Assembly: GCF_036373705.1 (NCBI RefSeq)
Contig: NC_089869.1
Location: 14,581,676-14,645,675, forward strand
Direction: 5' to 3'
DNA: 64,000 nt
Source: Amia ocellicauda
Lineage: Eukaryota; Chordata; Actinopteri; Amiiformes; Amiidae
In this document: positions 58,701 to 64,000 of the stretch, piece by piece
Position numbering within the stretch: the first letter of the stretch is position 1
Layout of the letters: each line of letters opens with the position of its first letter
Program-made: the position numbers and the translations under genes
Notes under the pieces: model-generated
Database searches by the model: none
What the model saw: the letters and a program-made list of their open reading frames with translations, nothing else
What the model was told of the DNA's origin: nothing

Positions 58701-61700
58701 ATCACTATTCTCTTATTTTTATGGATGGAGTGAATGTCGGGGTTCATATATTTTAAATGCTTTCACGGTTAAATTGCATTGTTGCAATTGTTAAAAATTA
58801 CGTTACCTTTGTTAAAGTAAAAGATGCAACAAATGTTCAGTCAGTCTTGAGGCTCAGTCAGGATTCAGGGTTTTAACAATAGATGGCTGTACGCTAACAT
58901 TGTGTGTTGCACTGGACAGGACCAGCTTCAGCTGTGCCACAACAGCCACTGTTTTCAATAGCTTGGAAGATCCCCCCCCTTTTCTTAGTAGATGACTTAT
59001 ACTTATATACAACTTCAGTCCTAAATTGGGAAAAATTGAATTGGAGCCAGTTTAGAATACAGGGCATGATTCTATTTAGAGGGAAGAAGGAACAGTTCAA
59101 ATAAGAGCCAGAAATAGCCCCAGAGTGTGATTTAAAACTGCGGGTGCAAACGTCTTTTCATTTCAAGTGCATTATATTTGGATTTTGTTACAGCTGATAC
59201 GTATTGTATCCTTTCATCTTAAAATAGGGAAATTAGTATTCTGCTTTATTCTAAAAATTCATTGCAATATATTCCACTTGCGTTTTCCTTTGCATATTTA
59301 ATTATTTTCTTAATATTTTGATGGATTTTTTTTCATGTGGATTTGAAAGGAATGCGATCAGGTCCAGGATGAAATACGCTGTGGACCGGTGTTTGGGATC
59401 CACAGTCTTCACTTGTATTGCATTCACTTGCATCACACCAGGGTCTTCTGGCAACCAAGATTGGGTTTGGTTGATAGCTGTTTAAAAATAGTTCGGGGAT
59501 GTTTTGTGAGGCTTTGGCAGGCTTCTCTGTATTTTATCTTTAGCAGAGTGGCAGGGCTTGTTATTTTGGTGTGACATTTACAGAGCAAAAGCTTAATAAC
59601 TAGTACAGGATTGACAGCATTGTCACTGTCAGCATTATCACGTGGGCAAGGAAGAATGAAGACTAATTTAAGAGGTGTAGGCCCAATTCTTTTTGATTTG
59701 CTATTTTAATTGTTTCAGATAAGAGTAAAGAGTTACTAGATGGCTTATGATTCAGTGAATGTGTTTCTTCTCACTGTCATATCCTTTGGCTGGATTGCAT
59801 TGTTTGTTACCGTATCATCCATTTGCTGTAGTCTACACTTGCAGGGTGATTAATGTCTCCAACGCAAACCTGCACAGTCTTGTTTGCAATGGATCAACAC
59901 AAACCAGATGTACGTCCTCGGATAAAGTCGAATTTAACTGATTTAATAGAATGTCACAAAATGATCATCATAAATAAATAGGCCTGGTTGCTGTTGGGGG
60001 AAGAAATCATGCATTCCAGATTCAGCATGCCAAAACAAGTTTGTTGCTCAATTGTAGGGATACGTTTCCTTTATGATTATTACTATAAGCATAGCTGTTA
60101 AAGTTCAGCAGAAATTGACCTTGCAATCAAGTCCTAAACTTGTTTTCAGCATTTTGTGATGCATGATATTAGACCTCTCTGGGATGATACGGATAGAACC
60201 TGGATTTTCGAGGTCAAATCTGAAAGCATTATCAATTGTTTTAATCATGACACATTTCTAGAAACAACCACAAACTACAGCCTCATGAGATTACATGGGG
60301 GGGGGGGGAAATAAAGCATCTTATTAGCATAAAAGCATACAATATTGTTTAGGAGTAAAGCTGTATCAGAAGAAAAAGGCAACTGTCTTAAGTTAAATAC
60401 TAAAGATTAACCCTAAAGTCATGGGGCAGCTGTCTTTGTCTTTGATGCAAATAAATTATTTGATCTTCTGGAAAAGTGATTTTTTTTTTTTATAAGCTAC
60501 TGGATGGCTCTATATGACTAACATAATTGCTTTTTGAAATGGTGTCATTGCATGATGGATTTCAGACACTTTGCAAGTGTTATTGAGTAATATTTTACTT
60601 AGAAATTATGTATTATAATTAGAGGTATTTGGCTGAAAATTGTATTAAGATATCTGGATTATTCAGACCACCTGTATTGTACAGTTGAACCCCCTCTGTT
60701 GTCTCAGTGGTGCACGCTGGGAGAGAGTGAGTAAATCCTGCCCTTCGTCTCCCGATTACAGCATGTAATCTGCAGCTCTATAAATAATTTGTTTTTATGA
60801 AAGTGACCTTTTAAATACTTGGCAGCTGCCATCGACCCCCCCAGTTACTTCTCAATGGAGAGTGGATTATGGGGGATTGGGCTGTTTAGCTTGCTGCAGA
60901 GCTGAGGTCGGTCATAATAAGGCCCTGCTGATGTCTGTGTTGAATCCGCTGTTTTGATGCTCAAGAAACAACAATAATGGAAACAAACAAACAAATGTTG
61001 TTGAATTGGCAATACTTTTGTATTAGCTGCCATAGGCTTCAAATACTGAAGTGAAATTGATTATCCTAAAATGTATCGTCATTTTGGATCATTCAAATTA
61101 ATCGAGTATAATCTCTCTCCATATGGGAGCTAATATATTGATTGAAGCACTCCAGCTGGGATCCCAGCAGATTTATGAAGCACTTAAAACTGAGTTGCCA
61201 AATGTGAAAATAATGTAGGCCTATATAGAATTATAAGTCTTTCCAGGTAGCTGACACATTTGTCAAAGTTTAAAGACCTTGAGCATGAACCTAATGTACT
61301 TTGACAACCTTATGGAGAATGACTTAGAAGCACATTGTGCAGTGATCTCTTTGGAACAGAATATTGTTTTGATTTTACACCAGTAGTAATACAATTTCTG
61401 TTCATTTTAATTGAATGAACAGTTAGTCGAACCTCAGTGTTGCTATGCAAAGCTGATGGTAGACAGACGTGCACACACCCCTTCTAAATTTAAACCCTAA
61501 TGATGTTGTTGATCTGTTCTCCATGTGCGTGCAGCAGGGCTTTTCCTGGCTAAGCTGGAGTGATCCATGGCTCACCTTGTCCATTCATGGGAGTTTAAGG
61601 AGAGGAGAGATTTTTTTTTTTTTTTTTTGTCACACCTGTGCAGGCTCAGGTCTCCATGCTAGTGGGAGCTATACAGCCCCGAGATCCTTCAAGGTGGTGA

Positions 61701-63461
61701 AAAATCCAATTGATATCGGGATCACAGACTGTTGCAGAAGATCATGTGTGCTTCTCACTGTGCCATAACAAATGTAAGAACAATATGGCAAATGGAGAAC
61801 TACAAAGTTGCAGATTCTCTTAGCAATTGTTCTGGACCCTCTCGGAGATGAAAGCCATGTTTTAAGCTGCTATGTTTATTTAAGAAATCATTTCACTTTT
61901 GCTCTTTGATTCAAAGATGCATAGACATTTTACTTATATGGGTTAACGTATAATAATTTCTAAAGGATCCATGATTTTGCAGTACCTTGAGGCTCTACAC
62001 GTTAATGAACATGGGTTTTGATTGCCATCTGTCCATTGTGTACAAGGAAACTGAAAACTGGTTAGATAAAGGTGCGTTTCATGTTTTTGATGTTCTCTAT
62101 ATTCCTGAGAAGTGTGAACCCTTGAACTCTGCTCTCTGCAACAATGAAATCAAACACTTTTAGCCACAATGTAGAGTATTAGGAAATGCTAAGTGTAAAA
62201 GGCCAAACGTACAGAGTTCTTTATACACTACTGTGCTATGCAAAGAACATGCTGAATACGCCCATAGTATGTGGTTTACATTCACAGTGGTGCTTTACGT
62301 TATTTTTATAGTGATTGGTATTTTTGAATAAGAATGTTTGTCTCAAGCAATTACTAAATGTGCTACACTTTTTGGTTTAGCATGGACAAAACATTTATCT
62401 CCTATCTTAGCCGGAGTGTGCTTTGCATTCTTGCTCTGTACTGACTTTCTATCATTGTATTTTACAGTGACTTGGTAATAATGAAAACCGAATTAAAAAA
62501 AATGCAAAACCTATAAATGGTCTTCCTTAAATTACCATATATTATATTTATTTATTTTAAATGGAAGTTCTCACATTTAAAATAGTTCCCCAAGTAAGTT
62601 TTCTGCCTGGTATCAGACCTTTTAGGAGAAAGTACTTACATTCTGACTTGGCCATCAGTCTGCAATTAAAATGTTGTTTTCACCAGGTCGAAATGAGCCC
62701 CTGAAGAAAGACAAGCCCAAGTGGAAGAGTGACTACCCCATGACAGAGGGACAGCTGCGCAGTAAGAGGGATGAATTCTGGGACACGGCCCCCGCATTTG
62801 AGGGACGCAAGGAGATCTGGGACGCATTAAAGGCAGCAGCCGTTGCCATCGAATGCAATGACCATGAGCTGGCACAGGCAATTGTGGACGGAGCAAGCAT
62901 CACACTGCCCCATGGTTAGTCACATCTGTGTTCATTCACTAATTTTTGTGTGTGTACCACTGAGCAGTATTTCTAGGTCAATGAATATTAATTGTGAATA
63001 TGAATAACCTTGTCTTGTTGCCTTGGTTCCTCTCCTATTTTCCTGTGGTGTATTCTTTAGGTTCTCTGACAGAGTGCTATGATGAACTGGGTAATCGGTA
63101 CCAGTTACCAGTGTACTGCCTGGCCCCGCCAGTCAACCTGATCTCAGAGCGCAGTGAGGAGGAGACTGTGGAAAATCCTGAGCCCCAGGCTGTCCCCAAG
63201 AAGGAATTTCAGCTTAAAGTGCGTCTTTCCACGGGCAAGGACCTGCGGCTCAGTGCCAGCATGGCAGATACCATTGGCCAACTGAAGAAGCAGCTCCAGG
63301 TCCAGGAGGACATTGACCCGGCACACCAACGCTGGTTCTTCTCAGGGAAGTTGCTCACAGATAAGACCCGTCTGCAGGAAACCAAGATCCAGAAGGATTT
63401 CGTGATCCAGGTCATTGTGAACCAGCATCCCCAACCGAGTCAGCTCTCAGGCAGCCTGTGA
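52766..63461 (+). CDS. ubtd1: Ubiquitin domain-containing protein 1
   Basis: UBTD1 is a cytosolic adaptor that binds E2 ubiquitin-conjugating enzymes and is linked to p53/Mdm2 and YAP control in mammals. Exons 52766-52847, 62687-62914 and 63061-63461 join in phase to 236 aa (human 227). The N-terminus [12 protein letters not shown] carries the Gly2 of a likely N-myristoylation site, as in human MGNCVGRQR. The first domain reads [20 protein letters not shown], then [20 protein letters not shown] and [18 protein letters not shown]. The [20 protein letters not shown] segment follows. The C-terminal ubiquitin-like domain (about 148-224) begins [18 protein letters not shown] and includes [20 protein letters not shown]. 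Intron 1 is about 9.8 kb. Confidence 0.98.
53174..53202. repeat. (ACTAT)n pentanucleotide repeat
   Basis: About five tandem ACTAT units, with diverged copies continuing to about 53226. Confidence 0.85.
55650..56372 (+). mobile_element. Decayed, internally deleted Tc1-like transposon
   Basis: Fragments align by recognition to a fish Tc1 element: the linker region (GGCACCACCAAGACCCTGCC), GCAAGAAAGTCTGCCTAGAG, ACAATATCCCAACACTTCAC, AAAGCATTATGTTTGGTGCA and CACCCAAAGGACACCGTCCC. It then jumps to the last codons of transposase ([13 protein letters not shown]), so most of the catalytic domain is missing. The 3' flank down to CATTCAAGACTTCCTATAGG also resembles a Tc1 end. Several stops and indels show it is much older than the two complete Tc1/mariner copies. 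It is in the same orientation as ubtd1. Confidence 0.85.
60660..60990. promoter_or_regulatory. Candidate intronic regulatory block
   Basis: This is a compositionally balanced stretch within the ubtd1 intron containing CTATAAATAA (60778-60787), an exact match to the MEF2 consensus, and GATTA homeodomain-type cores nearby. Calling it regulatory is inference only, since conservation cannot be checked here. Confidence 0.25.
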
Positions 63462-63785
63462 GCAAAACCATACAAAAACTGGGGGTGTGGAGTGGGGTAT
63501 GGGAATAAAATTAAAAAGGGAGAGACTCCATATACTGCTTATGTATGTCCTTATACTATATATTAAAACAATTATAAGTGTAATAATTTACTGTTCTGCT
63601 GAGGTAACTTGGGTGGCAGTCCCAAAGAGGGGTTTTGTTTGCTGTCCTTGCAGTGCAAACTCTAAGGGACAAAGATATGCCAGAGTGCGTTGCAGTCCAG
63701 AAGGTCTGTTGTGTTTTAAGCATGGTGGAAATGCAGAACAAAACCAAATCCAGGCCATTGTTGTACTGGAAGCTGGAGAGATGGA

Positions 63786-63791
63786 AATAAA
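63786..63791 (+). terminator. ubtd1 polyadenylation signal
   Basis: AATAAA lies about 325 bp after the ubtd1 stop. An earlier AATAAA lies at about 63503. Either could be used. After this the window holds no further recognisable feature. Confidence 0.5.
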
Positions 63792-64000
63792 TCTATATAA
63801 AAGCTGTGCATGATAAGGAGCAAGATGGGGGGGAAAGGATGACCACCTTGCAGCAAGACATCTGGCGCCCCTTTACACAACTGTGGAAGCAGATCGCAAA
63901 GAGGATTTGACATTGGTCAAAAGTAGAAGCAAGACCGAATGTGCAGAGAAAGCTGGAAACATTTCAGTTTCTGGAGGTCTCCCATTCTTTCCCAGCAATA

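Larger units (their letters stand above)
52848..62686 (+). other. ubtd1 intron 1 (9.8 kb)
   Basis: This long intron is mostly AT-rich and has no second gene on either strand that I can support. It holds an (ACTAT)n tract at 53174-53202, a decayed Tc1 element at about 55650-56372 and several T- or G-runs. Two blocks (about 58140-58440 and 60660-60990) look less AT-biased and more complex than their surroundings and are candidates for regulatory DNA. Confidence 0.65.

Overview
The window is vertebrate nuclear DNA, most likely from a ray-finned fish. The eight protein-coding genes are split by GT-AG introns and encode proteins close in length and sequence to human orthologues. The repeats are fish-type: Tc1/mariner elements, a tRNA-derived SINE, a CR1-like LINE tail and long CA/TA/TAA microsatellites. 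The repeat set and single-copy gene content would suit a holostean, sturgeon-like or early-branching teleost genome, but the sequence alone does not settle this. The gene set matches the human 10q24 neighbourhood (PI4K2A, PGAM1, EXOSC1, ZDHHC16, MMS19, UBTD1), with two additions: a cdc25-family gene and mettl18.

Layout, left to right: pi4k2a (minus, 3' part off the left edge), cdc25 (plus), pgam1 (plus), exosc1 (plus), mettl18 (minus), zdhhc16 (plus), mms19 (minus, 31 coding exons), ubtd1 (plus, first intron about 9.8 kb). For every gene except the clipped pi4k2a I joined exons from start to stop codon with consistent phase: cdc25 429 aa, pgam1 254, exosc1 194, mettl18 329, zdhhc16 372, mms19 1027, ubtd1 236. 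Two head-to-head pairs share promoter regions (mettl18/zdhhc16 and mms19/ubtd1). Two pairs converge (exosc1/mettl18 and zdhhc16/mms19).

Mobile DNA: a 1.59-kb DD34E Tc1 element sits in a cdc25 intron and carries a perfect 43-bp internal hairpin. A 1.22-kb Tc1/mariner element with DD36E spacing and perfect terminal repeats sits in the last zdhhc16 intron; its transposase has one in-frame stop. An internally deleted Tc1 remnant lies in ubtd1 intron 1. There are also two SINEs with recognisable tRNA-like heads, two SINE tails, one CR1-like LINE 3' end and a hAT-like MITE.

The genes do not form a pathway; they are a conserved housekeeping block: phosphoinositide signalling (pi4k2a), cell-cycle entry (cdc25), glycolysis (pgam1), RNA exosome (exosc1), ribosomal-protein histidine methylation (mettl18), protein palmitoylation (zdhhc16), cytosolic Fe-S assembly (mms19) and a ubiquitin-like adaptor (ubtd1). 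The most unusual points are the cdc25 gene, which looks like a fourth vertebrate paralogue with a Ser-Pro-rich insertion inside its catalytic domain, and mettl18, which has a coding intron and a genomic position unlike the mammalian gene.
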